Shown: in pieces, positions 17,413 through 26,173 of the stretch | Numbering within the stretch: position 1 is the stretch's first letter | Layout: every line of letters begins with the position of its first letter | NCBI RefSeq assembly: GCF_001293525.1 | Contig: NZ_BBYR01000007.1 | Span: forward strand, 124,001 to 188,000 | Direction: 5' to 3' | Length of the DNA: 64,000 nt | Source: Pseudideonella sakaiensis | Lineage (GTDB): Bacteria; Pseudomonadota; Gammaproteobacteria; Burkholderiales; Burkholderiaceae_C | Program-made: the position numbers and the translations under genes | Notes under the pieces: model-generated | The model's database searches: none | What the model was told of the DNA's origin: nothing | The model's input: the letters and a program-made list of their open reading frames with translations, nothing else

Positions 17413-19197
17413 ATGGCCCGCATCCTGGTCGTCGACGACCGCCCCGTCAACCGCGCGATGCTGGTCAGCCTGCTGCGCCCCGTGGGGCATGCCACCGCCG
17501 AGGCGGGCGACGGCGTCGAGGCGCTGGCGCAGGTGGCCGCCTGGCGGCCGGACCTGGTCATCTGCGACCTGCTGATGCCGACCATGGACGGCTACGAGTT
17601 CGCGCGCAGCCTGCGTGCCGACCCGGCGCTGCCGCAGCCCGAGATCGTCTTCTTCACCGCCACCTTCGTCGCCGACGAGGCGCGCACCCTGGCCGCCGCC
17701 TGCGGTGTCCGCTGGCTGCTGACCAAGCCCTGCGAGCCCGAGGAGATCCTGCGCACGGTGAACGAGGCGCTGGCCCGCGCGGAAGCACCGCCGCCGCCGG
17801 CCGGCACCGGCTTCGACCGCGAGCACCTGCGCTTCCTGACCGATCGCCTGAGCGACAAGGTGGGCGAGCTGGAGCAGGCCAACCGCCGCCTGTCGGCGCT
17901 GACCGAGCTGAACCTGCAGCTCGCTTCCGAGCGCGACCCGCTGCGCCTGCTCGACACCGTGGCGCAGGGCGCATGCGCGCTGCTGGGCGCGCGCTGGGCG
18001 GTGCTGCGCGCGCGCACGCGCAACGGCGAGGACGGCCTGCACGTCGCGGTCGCGGGTCGGCCGCCCGACGAGGCGGCGCGCGTCGCCGAGGCGGCGGCCG
18101 CGGAGCTGCCCTGGCTCGAGCAGGCCGCCGCGGAGCGCCGGCCGCAGCGCCGCGGCGACCCGTCCGGCGACCCGCAGGCGCTCGGCCTGCCGGCCGCCTT
18201 CGGGCCCGTGCACGGGCTGCTGGTGGCGCCCGTGGTCTCGCTGGAGCGCTGCTGGGGCTGGCTGCTGCTGGCCGACCGCGCCGACGGCGCGCCCTTCGAC
18301 GCCGACGACGAGCGGCTGCTGGCGATCCATGCGGCGCAGGCCGGCCGCATCTACGAGAACGGCAGCCTGTACCGCCAGATCAAGCACACCGCCGACCGGC
18401 TGCAGGTCGAGATCGAGGAGCGCGCGCGCGCCGCCCGCCTGCTGCACGAGGCCAACGAGGGCCTGGAGCAGCGGGTGCGCGCCCGCACGGCCGAGCTGCA
18501 TGAAGTGATCGCCGGGCTGGAAAGCTTCAATCGGAATGTCTCGCACGACCTGCGCGGCCCGCTCGGCGGCATCGCCGGCGCGGCGCGGCTGGCGCGCGAG
18601 CACGCGCGCGCCGGGCGGCTCGACCAGGCGGCGCGCTTCCTCGACGCGATCGCCACCCAGGCCGAGCTCAGCACCCGGCTGGTGGAGGGGCTGCTGGCGC
18701 TGGCGCGTGCCACCAACGCCGAGCTGCAGCGCGGCCCCGTCGACATGCAGGCACTGGCGATCGAGGCGCTGGGCTGGCTGCAGGAGGCCGAGCCGGCGCG
18801 CACGCTGCCGGTGGAGATCGGCCCGCTGCCGGTGATCGACGCCGATCCGCTGCTGGTGCGCCAGGTGCTCGTGAACCTGATCGGCAATGCGCTGAAGTTC
18901 AGCAGCCAGGCGGCGCAGCCGCGCGTCGAGGTGGGCGTCGCGTGGCCGGACGGGGGAGGCGATCCCGTCTTCCACGTGCGCGACAACGGCGTCGGCTTCG
19001 AGCCCGAGGCCGCCGGCCAGCTGTTCCGGCCCTTCCAGCGCCTGCATGGCGCCCGCTTCCCCGGCAGCGGCGTCGGCCTGTCGATCGTGCGCCGCATCGT
19101 CGACCACCACGGCGGGCGCGTCTGGGCCGAGGGGGCGCCGGGCGCCGGCGCCTGTGTGTTCTTCAGCCTCGGGCCGGCCGCGCCGCCGGCGGGCTGA
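17413..19197 (+). CDS. REC-GAF histidine kinase
   Basis: A 594-residue kinase with an N-terminal receiver domain (Asp52 in VICDLLMPTMDGYEF, Lys in LLTKPCEPEE). A coiled coil, a GAF-like sensor domain (about 165-310) and a second coiled coil follow. Then come HisKA with RNVSHDLRGPLGGIAG (phospho-His 378) and HATPase (VLVNLIGNALKFSSQ, HVRDNGVGFEPEA, GSGVGLSIVRRIV). The ATPase end resembles phytochrome-type kinases, but no bilin-binding Cys context was recognised. The receiver could accept phosphate from the upstream kinase, giving a relay. Position just after the photosynthesis cluster does not by itself prove a light-related role. Confidence 0.82.
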   Translation: MARILVVDDRPVNRAMLVSLLRPVGHATAEAGDGVEALAQVAAWRPDLVICDLLMPTMDGYEFARSLRADPALPQPEIVFFTATFVADEARTLAAACGVRWLLTKPCEPEEILRTVNEALARAEAPPPPAGTGFDREHLRFLTDRLSDKVGELEQANRRLSALTELNLQLASERDPLRLLDTVAQGACALLGARWAVLRARTRNGEDGLHVAVAGRPPDEAARVAEAAAAELPWLEQAAAERRPQRRGDPSGDPQALGLPAAFGPVHGLLVAPVVSLERCWGWLLLADRADGAPFDADDERLLAIHAAQAGRIYENGSLYRQIKHTADRLQVEIEERARAARLLHEANEGLEQRVRARTAELHEVIAGLESFNRNVSHDLRGPLGGIAGAARLAREHARAGRLDQAARFLDAIATQAELSTRLVEGLLALARATNAELQRGPVDMQALAIEALGWLQEAEPARTLPVEIGPLPVIDADPLLVRQVLVNLIGNALKFSSQAAQPRVEVGVAWPDGGGDPVFHVRDNGVGFEPEAAGQLFRPFQRLHGARFPGSGVGLSIVRRIVDHHGGRVWAEGAPGAGACVFFSLGPAAPPAG

Positions 19198-19273
19198 GAT
19201 CGCCGGCACGGGCCGCGCGTGACGCACACGGGTGCGCCGCCGGGGGCGCCCGGTGGCGCGCCGCGCGGCACGC

Positions 19274-19546
19274 TCAGCGGCGCGCCACCCAGTAGGTCGC
19301 GCCGGCGTCGCCGTAGCGCTCGTCGTGCGGCACCTCGGCCGCCAGCTCGAAGCGGTCGCCGGGGCGCAGGTGGCGGGTCTGGCCGGCCACCGTCAGCCAC
19401 AGCTCGCCCTGCACCACCAGCGCGCTCGCGTCGAAGGGGTGGGTGTGGTCCGGCGCCACCGCGCCGGGTTCCCAGCGCCGTTCCAGCACCTCGGTGTAGC
19501 CGCGGGCCAGGGCCTCGTCGCGGAAGCGGGAGAAATCGGGGGGCAT
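19274..19546 (-). CDS. Small cupin-domain protein
   Basis: A 90-residue single cupin barrel. The metal-binding motif 1 is in PDHTHPFDASALVVQGELWL and motif 2 in RPGDRFELAAEVPHDERYG, so His, His, Glu and His ligands are present. It is the size of stand-alone cupins that bind metal or small ligands. No neighbour explains its role, and the convergent kinase ends 77 nt away. Function beyond metal-binding barrel is unknown. Confidence 0.75.
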   Translation of the reverse strand: MPPDFSRFRDEALARGYTEVLERRWEPGAVAPDHTHPFDASALVVQGELWLTVAGQTRHLRPGDRFELAAEVPHDERYGDAGATYWVARR

Positions 19547-19647
19547 CGTCGTCGTCCTGCGTGGTCGCCAGGCCGCCAGTGTGCGGTGTCCGGCGCGCCG
19601 GCGCCGGCCGTCGTCGCTATGCCGCCGATAGCGCGGGGCGGCCCGCG

Positions 19648-22600
19648 TCAGCCGACGCGGTTGCGCCCGGCCGCCTTCGCGCGATACAGCGCCGCATCGG
19701 CCTGGGCGAGCAGCGTCGCCGGGCTGCCGCTGGCCTCCGGCACCGCCGCGCCGACGCCCAGGCTGATCGTCACCACCGGGGCCACCGGCGAGGCCGGGTG
19801 GGGGATGGCCCGGGCCTCGCAGGCCCGGCGCAGGCTTTCGGCGTGCTCCATCGCCGAGGCCAGCGACATGCCCGGCAGCAGCAGCACGAACTCCTCGCCG
19901 CCGTAGCGCGCGGCCAGGTCGCCGGCCCGGCCGGCCGCCTGGCGCACCACCTCGGCCACCTCGGCCAGGCAGCGGTCGCCCTCGGCATGGCCGAGCGTGT
20001 CGTTGTAGGCCTTGAAGGCATCGATGTCGACCAGCACCACCGCCAGCGGCGTGCCGGTGCGCAGCGCGCGCCGCCATTCGGTGTCGAGCGCCTCGTCGAG
20101 GCGGCGCCGGTTGGCCAGGCCGGTCAGCGCGTCGGAGAAGGACAGGCGCGACAGATGCTCGTTGGCCTGTCGCAGCGCCTCGGTCTTCTCCGCCACCAGC
20201 CGCTCCATCTGCGCATGGCGGCGCCGCAGCTGCAGCGTGCGCAGCTGGAACAGCCCGACCAGCGCGGCCAGCGCCAGCAGTGCCGCGGCACCGCGGAACC
20301 ACCAGGTCTGCCAGGGCTGGGGGCGCACCTCGATCGCCAGCGGCTCGCCGTCGTGCCAGTGCCGGCCGTCGAGCGAGGCCGAGACCCGGAACGCATGGCG
20401 CCCCGGCGGCAGCGACGGGAAGGTGGCGGCGCGCGTGCTGCCGGCATCGACCCAGTTCGGTGTCACCCCGTCGAGCCGGTAGCGGAAGCGCACCCGCTCG
20501 GCGAAGCGCAGCGTGGCCGCGGCATAGCGCAGCGTCACCGGCACCGCGCCCGGCGGCACCTCCACGGTGCGGTCCGGCGGCTGGGCCAGCGCGTCCACCA
20601 GCACCTCCTCGATGCGCACCGGCGGCGGCTGGTCGGTGCCGGGCAGGCGCTCCGGGTCGACCACGATCACGCCCTTCTGCGACGGCAGCCACAGCCGGCC
20701 CTCGCCGTCCCGCGCGCCGGCCGGCTGCAGTCCGCCGGCGAAGGTGCTGGTGCGCAGCGCGTCGCCGGGGCCGTAGCCGACGGCGTGCACGCGGGCCGTG
20801 CGGCCCTCGGCGAAGGCGTCGAGCTCGCTGCGCTCGACGCGGAAGAAGCCGCGGTTGCCGGTGATCCAGAAGCGGCCGTGCCGGTCCTCGAGCAGGGTCT
20901 GGATCAGCCCGTCCCACAGGCCGTCGCGCAGCGTGATGCTCGCGATGCGGCCGTCGCGCAGGCGGTTCAGGCCCTCGCCGTTGCTGCCGATCCACAGGCT
21001 GCCGTCGGCGTCCTCGTACAGCGCGACGATCCAGTTCGACAGCAGCCCGTCCTGGCGCGTCAGCGCGGTGAAGCGCCCGTCGCGCCACTGCAGCAGGCCC
21101 TGGCCGGTGGTGCCGAACCAGAGCGTGCCCCGCCGGTCCTGCAGGATGCTGACCACGCCCTCGGCCGGCGCGCCCGGTTCGCGCACGGCGCTGAAGCGGC
21201 GGCCGTCGAAGCGGGCCAGCCCGGCGCGGGTGCCGGCCCACAGCGTGCCGCCGCGGTCCTGGTAGACCACCCGCACGTCGGTGTGCGGCAGCCCCTCGGC
21301 GCTGCCGTAGCGCTCGATGCGGCCGCCGAGCAGCCGCGCCAGGCCGGCGGTGTAAGTGGCGATCCAGATCGCGCCGTCGCGGTCCTCGTAGAGCGCCGAC
21401 ACCTCGTCGCTCGGCAGGCCCTCGCGCGTGGTCCAGGCCTCGAGCCGGCCGTCCTTCAGCCGGTTCACGCCGCCGCCGGCCATCGACAGCCACATCGCGC
21501 CGTCGCGCGCCTGCAGCACCGAACGCACGTTGTCGCCCAGCAGGCCCTCGGGCTTGCCGAACACGCCGAAGGGACGCCGGCTCAGGCGGTTCAGCCCTCC
21601 GTTCCAGCTGCCCACCCAGACGCCGCCCTCGCGGTCGGCATGCACGGTCCAGATCTGCTCGCCGCCGAGGCCGCCGTCGCTCGACAGCGCGGTGAAGCGG
21701 CCCTGGCTGTAGCGCACGATGCCGGCGCCCCAGGTGCCGATCCACAGGTCGCCGGCCGGGTCGCGCGACAGGAAGGTCAGCTGCTCGGTGGGCAGGCCGT
21801 CGGCGCGGCCGTAGCTGCGGATCCGGCCCTCGCCGTCGACGCGCACCAGGCCGCCGCCGGCGGTGGCCGCCCAGATGCCGCCGGCCGGGTCGGCCAGCAC
21901 GTGCCGCACCTCGAGGTGCGGGAAGCCGTTCGCGGGCTGCAGCACCTCGAAGCGGCCGTCGGCGTGGCGGCGCACCAGGCCGCCCCCGCTGGTGCCGATC
22001 CACAGCGTGCCGTCGCGGTCGAAGGCGAGGCTGCGGATCAGCTGGGTCGGCAGGCCATCGGCGACCCGGTAGTTGCGCAGCCGGCCGTCGAGCGTGCGGT
22101 GCACCAGGCCGTTCTCGGTGGCGGCCCAGACCGAGCCGTCCGGGTCCTGCGCGAAGGTCCAGACGCGGCGCCGGTCGGTCAGCTCGTTGCCGAACACCGG
22201 CTCGAAGCGGCCGTCGCGGTAGCGCGCCGCGCCGCCGGCATGGCCGATCCACAGCGCGCCGTCGCGGTCCTCCATGAAGCCGAACACCGGCCGCGTCGCC
22301 AGCGCCGGCACGCTCGGCACGTCGAAGGTGGTGAAGCGCAGGCCGTCGAAGCGCGCGAGGCCGCCGCCGGTGCCCACCCAGAGCGCGCCGTCGCGCGTCT
22401 GCAGCAGCGCCTGCACGGTGTTCATCGGCAGGCCGCGTTCGGTCTGCCAGGCGTCGAGCCGGTACTCCGTCAGCGCCGGCGCGGCCTGGTCCAGCGGCCG
22501 CGGCAGGCCGGCCGTGGCCGGCGCCATGATCGCCATCGCCAGCAGCCCGGCCAGCAGCCGCAGCAGCCAGCGCCGCAGCCGTGCCGGCTGCGGGGGCCAT

Positions 22601-22674
22601 GCAGCAGCCGCGCGGCCCGCGGGCGGTGGCGGCGAGCCGGTTCGGCGGTCCATTCGGGGGCGGTGCAGAGGCAA
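19648..22674 (-). CDS. Diguanylate cyclase with periplasmic beta-propeller sensor
   Basis: A 1008-residue inner-membrane sensor that would make cyclic di-GMP. After an N-terminal signal or anchor helix, about a dozen two-component-regulator propeller repeats follow (recurring DGALWVGT, GGLARFDG types), forming two periplasmic beta-propellers. An immunoglobulin-like Y_Y_Y domain (RFRYRLDGVTPNWVDAG) and one membrane helix (AAALLALAALVGLFQ) come next. The C-terminal GGDEF domain has GGEEF at 925-929. An RAGD inhibitory-site motif sits five residues before it, so activity and product inhibition are both expected. The start could be the ATG used or one 21 nt downstream (MDRRTG). Ligand unknown, possibly a polysaccharide-type signal as in other propeller sensors. 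Confidence 0.85.
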   Translation of the reverse strand: MPLHRPRMDRRTGSPPPPAGRAAAAWPPQPARLRRWLLRLLAGLLAMAIMAPATAGLPRPLDQAAPALTEYRLDAWQTERGLPMNTVQALLQTRDGALWVGTGGGLARFDGLRFTTFDVPSVPALATRPVFGFMEDRDGALWIGHAGGAARYRDGRFEPVFGNELTDRRRVWTFAQDPDGSVWAATENGLVHRTLDGRLRNYRVADGLPTQLIRSLAFDRDGTLWIGTSGGGLVRRHADGRFEVLQPANGFPHLEVRHVLADPAGGIWAATAGGGLVRVDGEGRIRSYGRADGLPTEQLTFLSRDPAGDLWIGTWGAGIVRYSQGRFTALSSDGGLGGEQIWTVHADREGGVWVGSWNGGLNRLSRRPFGVFGKPEGLLGDNVRSVLQARDGAMWLSMAGGGVNRLKDGRLEAWTTREGLPSDEVSALYEDRDGAIWIATYTAGLARLLGGRIERYGSAEGLPHTDVRVVYQDRGGTLWAGTRAGLARFDGRRFSAVREPGAPAEGVVSILQDRRGTLWFGTTGQGLLQWRDGRFTALTRQDGLLSNWIVALYEDADGSLWIGSNGEGLNRLRDGRIASITLRDGLWDGLIQTLLEDRHGRFWITGNRGFFRVERSELDAFAEGRTARVHAVGYGPGDALRTSTFAGGLQPAGARDGEGRLWLPSQKGVIVVDPERLPGTDQPPPVRIEEVLVDALAQPPDRTVEVPPGAVPVTLRYAAATLRFAERVRFRYRLDGVTPNWVDAGSTRAATFPSLPPGRHAFRVSASLDGRHWHDGEPLAIEVRPQPWQTWWFRGAAALLALAALVGLFQLRTLQLRRRHAQMERLVAEKTEALRQANEHLSRLSFSDALTGLANRRRLDEALDTEWRRALRTGTPLAVVLVDIDAFKAYNDTLGHAEGDRCLAEVAEVVRQAAGRAGDLAARYGGEEFVLLLPGMSLASAMEHAESLRRACEARAIPHPASPVAPVVTISLGVGAAVPEASGSPATLLAQADAALYRAKAAGRNRVG

Positions 22675-22859
22675 GGCGTCGTGTCCCGCGCGCCGCGGGA
22701 TTCGGCTGCGAGGTTAGCCGAAGCGCCGGGGGCCGATCGGCTCGGGAGTCCCGGGAAACCCGCGTTGTTGCGCGGCCACGCTCGCCGCCGGCCGGGCCGC
22801 GGGGCGCTGCCGCAGGGCGCTCGCATAATCCGGCCGACCCCCGACGCGCCCACCTGCCG

Positions 22860-23834
22860 ATGACCGACCCCGCCGTGCTCCCCACCTTCGACGACGTCCG
22901 GGCCGCGGCCGGGCGCCTGGCCGGCCAGGCCCACCGCACGCCGGTGCTGCGCGCGCGCAGCCTCGACGAGCAGGCCGGCGCGTCCTTCTTCTTCAAGTGC
23001 GAGAACCTGCAGCGCATGGGTGCGTTCAAGTTCCGCGGCGCCTTCAATGCGCTGTCGCGCTTCGATGCCGCCCAGCGGCGTGCCGGCGTCGTCGCCTTCT
23101 CGTCGGGCAACCACGCGCAGGCGATCGCGCTGTCGGCGCGCCTGCTCGGCATGCCCGCGACCATCGTGATGCCGAAGGATGCGCCGGCCTCGAAGGTGGC
23201 GGCCACGCGCGGCTACGGCGGCCAGGTGGTGAGCTACGACCGCTACACCGAGGACCGCGAGCAGATCGGACGCACGCTGGCCGAGCGCCACGGCTACACG
23301 CTGATCCCGCCCTACGACCATGCCGACGTGCTCAGCGGCCAGGGCACGGCCGCGCTGGAGCTGCTCGAGGAGGTCGGCCCGCTGGATGCGCTGTTCGTGC
23401 CGCTGGGCGGCGGTGGCCTGCTGTCGGGCACGGCGCTGGCGGTGCGCGCGCTCGCGCCGCGCTGCCGGCTCTACGGCGTCGAGCCGGCCGCCGGCAACGA
23501 CGGGCAGCAGTCCTTCCAGAGCGGCCGCATCGTCCACATCGACACCCCCCAGACCATCGCCGACGGCGCGCAGACCCAGCACCTGGGCGACCTCACCTTC
23601 GCGATCATCCGGCGCGACGTCGACGACATCCTGACCGCCACCGACGAGGAGCTGGTCGACGCGATGGCCGAGCTCGCGACCCGCATGAAGCTGCTGGTCG
23701 AGCCGACCGGCGCCCTCGGGCTGGCCGCCGCGCGGCGCCTGGCCGAGCGCTTCCCGGGCGGGCGCATCGGCGTGATCCTGAGCGGCGGCAACGTGGACCT
23801 GGCGCGCTGGGCCGCGTTGCTGGCCGGGCGCTGA
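22860..23834 (+). CDS. PLP-dependent threonine/serine ammonia-lyase (threo-3-hydroxyaspartate lyase-like)
   Basis: A 324-residue fold-type II PLP enzyme. The PLP lysine lies in NLQRMGAFKFRGAFNAL, the cofactor-contacting segment is AFSSGNHAQAIALSARL, and the phosphate-binding glycine loop is PLGGGGLLSGTAL. The sequence around these motifs (KCENLQRMGAFKFRGA, IVMPKDAPASKVAATRGYGG) resembles threo-3-hydroxyaspartate ammonia-lyases and eukaryotic serine racemases more than biosynthetic IlvA. The C-terminal allosteric ACT domain of IlvA is absent. Substrate is therefore uncertain among threonine, serine and 3-hydroxyaspartate. It is divergent from the diguanylate cyclase. Confidence 0.85.
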   Translation: MTDPAVLPTFDDVRAAAGRLAGQAHRTPVLRARSLDEQAGASFFFKCENLQRMGAFKFRGAFNALSRFDAAQRRAGVVAFSSGNHAQAIALSARLLGMPATIVMPKDAPASKVAATRGYGGQVVSYDRYTEDREQIGRTLAERHGYTLIPPYDHADVLSGQGTAALELLEEVGPLDALFVPLGGGGLLSGTALAVRALAPRCRLYGVEPAAGNDGQQSFQSGRIVHIDTPQTIADGAQTQHLGDLTFAIIRRDVDDILTATDEELVDAMAELATRMKLLVEPTGALGLAAARRLAERFPGGRIGVILSGGNVDLARWAALLAGR

Positions 23835-23844
23835 GCCGGCCCGT

Positions 23845-23869
23845 CGCGACGCGCCCTGGCGGCGTCGCG
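23845..23869. terminator. Hairpin between convergent genes
   Basis: CGCGACGC (23845-23852), a 9-nt loop and GCGTCGCG (23862-23869) form a perfect 8-bp stem between the ammonia-lyase and the convergent kinase gene. No U run follows on either strand, so a terminator role rests on position. Confidence 0.4.
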
Positions 23870-23886
23870 GCACGCGGGCGCGCCCG

Positions 23887-26013
23887 TCACGGCACGATGT
23901 CGAACACCTGCACCGCCGCGCCGTACTCGTCGGCGCAGCCCGGCGCCCCCTCCGGGCAGACCACGCGGCCGAGGTAGATCGGCCGGCCATCGCCGGCCTG
24001 CTCGCGCAGCGCGACGGCCTCGACGCCGGTCGGGAACACCGGGTAGATCGATTCGCGGCGCATCACCAGCGCGTCGAAGTCGCGCGGGTGGCTCGACACG
24101 ATCACCAGCACGTGGCCTCGCCCGGCCGGCTCGGTCAGCACGATGCCGTCGTGGATGCGCCGCGTCACCGGGTCGACCGCGCGGCGCGGCACGCTGCCGA
24201 TCTCGAAGCGGCGCACCGTGTTGCCCTGCACCGCGTCGTTCGGGAAGTACTGGAACAGCACGTCGTCCGGCGTGTGCACCAGCACGTAGACATAGCCGTC
24301 GCGCGTCGACGAGATGTTCATCGCCAGCACGTCCTGCGCCTTGATGCTGAAGCGCGGCCGCTGCCACTGCACCGTGACCGCGAAGCCGGGCGTGGCCGCG
24401 TCGCGCACCCGCTCGAACTCGCCGAGCACGCTGAACGGGCCGGCCGGCGCGGCGGCGGCCACCGCGGGGCCGGGAGCGGGCGGGACGGCGGCGGAGGCCG
24501 GTCCGGCCGGCGCCGGCGCGGCCGCCTGGCCGGCGCTGCCGTCCGCGGCCCCGGACAGCGCCGGCTCGGCCGCCGGCAGGCCCTCGCCCCGACGCTGCGC
24601 GGCCCACCAGCCCAGGCCGCCGGCGGCGAGCAGCGCGGCGCCGCCGATCCCCGCGATCCAGCGCCGCCGGCGCGGGTCCTCGGGCCGCAGCAGGCGGGTC
24701 AGGCGCTGCGTCGGCGTGGCGTCGCCGTGGCGGGTCGGCGCCTCCAGCCGGCTGAGCGTGGGCGGCGCGTCCTCGTCGTCGGCCGGCGTCACCACGGTGC
24801 CGGCACCGCGCAGCCGGCCGTCCGGGCCGCGCGGCAGCGGCGCCAGGCCGAGGCCGGCGCGCAGCGCGTCCATGCCCGGCGTGCGGTCGGCCGGCTTCAC
24901 GGCCAGTGCGCGGTCGATCGCGTCGAGGAAGGGCAGGCTGTACTGGCCCGCCAGCGCGCGCGTCAGCGGCACGTAGGCGTCGCCGGCCAGGCGCGCGACG
25001 GCCGCCGGCGGCTTGCGGCCGGTCAGCGCGTAGTGCAGCACGGCGGCCAGCGCGTAGACGTCGCTCCACGGGCCCTGCCGGTAGTGCATGTCCGAGTACT
25101 GCTCGATCGGCGCATAGCCCGGCTTGACGATCGCAGTCGGGGCGCGCTGGTTCGCGTCGGTGATGACCCGGCGCGCCGCGCCGAAGTCCAGCAGCACCGG
25201 CCGCCCGCCGGGCGCCAGCAGCAGGATGTTGTCCGGCGAGATGTCGCGGTGGTAGACCTGCTGCTCGTGGATCACCGCCAGCGCGTGCGTCAGCGGGTCC
25301 AGCAGCCGCAGCAGCCAGTCCTCCTCCGGCGCCTGCCGCAGCGCGCGCAGCGCGCCCTGCAGCGTCGGGCCCTCGTAGTAGGGCATCACCATGTAGGCCG
25401 TGCCGTTGGCCTCCCAGAAGCGGTAGACCTTGACCAGCGACGGGTGGTCGAAGCGGGCCAGGATCTTGGCCTCGTTGATGAAGCTCTGCAGCCCCTTGCG
25501 GAACAGCTCCTCGTCCTCGCCCGGGTGGCTGGCCACGCGCAGGTCCGGGCTGCGCTCGGCCAGCTCGGCCGGCATGTACTCCTTGAGCGCGACGCGCCGC
25601 TCCAGCCAGGTGTCGCGCGCCTCGTAGACGATGCCGAAGCCGCCCTCGCCGATCACCCGCGTGAGCGCGAACTCGCCGAGCCGGGTGCCGATCGGCAGCG
25701 CGTTGCCCGACGGCGTGCCGGCGATGCGGCCGGCCGGCGCCGGGGCCGGGCCGGTGCCCGGTGGGGCAGGCGCCGCGGCGGCGGGCCGGGGCGGCGTCGC
25801 CGCGGGCGGCAGGGCCTGCGCGGCGGGCGCGGGCGCCGAGGTGGACGCGGCTTCGGCCGGGGACGGCGGCGAACCGCTGGCGGCGGCGGGGCCGCTCGCC
25901 GGCGCCGTCGCCGACCCGGCCGGCGCCGCCAAGGCGCCCGCGTCGACGCGCCGGATCACGGTGCCGTCGAGGTCGGGGCCAGGGTCTTCGGCGCTCGGGG
26001 AGGACGAGGACAT
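23887..26013 (-). CDS. Membrane Ser/Thr protein kinase with C-terminal DUF4384 domain
   Basis: A 708-residue Hanks-type kinase. A Pro/Ala-rich leader of about 120 residues precedes the kinase domain. That domain has a Gly-rich loop (IGEGGFGIVYEA), the Lys in VALKEYMPAEL, the catalytic loop YHRDISPDNILL and DFG in LLDFGAARRV. A linker, a single membrane helix (IAGIGGAALLAAGGLGWWAA) and another Ala/Pro-rich linker lead to a C-terminal periplasmic domain of the DUF4384 type (RDGYVYVLVHTPDDVLFQYF). The helix orientation puts the kinase inside and DUF4384 outside. I start at MSSSSPSAEDPG; a longer frame upstream is arginine-rich and unlikely. No phosphatase or FHA partner is adjacent, so targets are unknown. 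Confidence 0.85.
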   Translation of the reverse strand: MSSSSPSAEDPGPDLDGTVIRRVDAGALAAPAGSATAPASGPAAASGSPPSPAEAASTSAPAPAAQALPPAATPPRPAAAAPAPPGTGPAPAPAGRIAGTPSGNALPIGTRLGEFALTRVIGEGGFGIVYEARDTWLERRVALKEYMPAELAERSPDLRVASHPGEDEELFRKGLQSFINEAKILARFDHPSLVKVYRFWEANGTAYMVMPYYEGPTLQGALRALRQAPEEDWLLRLLDPLTHALAVIHEQQVYHRDISPDNILLLAPGGRPVLLDFGAARRVITDANQRAPTAIVKPGYAPIEQYSDMHYRQGPWSDVYALAAVLHYALTGRKPPAAVARLAGDAYVPLTRALAGQYSLPFLDAIDRALAVKPADRTPGMDALRAGLGLAPLPRGPDGRLRGAGTVVTPADDEDAPPTLSRLEAPTRHGDATPTQRLTRLLRPEDPRRRRWIAGIGGAALLAAGGLGWWAAQRRGEGLPAAEPALSGAADGSAGQAAAPAPAGPASAAVPPAPGPAVAAAAPAGPFSVLGEFERVRDAATPGFAVTVQWQRPRFSIKAQDVLAMNISSTRDGYVYVLVHTPDDVLFQYFPNDAVQGNTVRRFEIGSVPRRAVDPVTRRIHDGIVLTEPAGRGHVLVIVSSHPRDFDALVMRRESIYPVFPTGVEAVALREQAGDGRPIYLGRVVCPEGAPGCADEYGAAVQVFDIVP

Positions 26014-26173
26014 GCGTGCGGTCGGGCCGGCGCGGGCCGGTGGCGGAAAACCGCCTATTGTCGTGCGCCGCCACCGCGCCGGCGTGTCCGCGGCGGCGCC
26101 CGCCGTGACCGGCGTCGCGGAAAGCACGACGACCGCCGACCCAGGCCGGGCGGCGCGCCGACGCCTGCCGCGC

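Noticed and set aside
17413-19197. Bacteriophytochrome identity for the REC-GAF kinase
   Set aside because: The GAF-like domain lacks a recognisable bilin-binding Cys context and no PHY domain is seen; a generic kinase call was preferred.
19219-22863. Very long open frame on the plus strand opposite the diguanylate cyclase gene
   Set aside because: It is an antisense shadow caused by high GC: composition is Arg/Ala/Gln/His, without any motif, while the opposite strand has a complete recognised protein.
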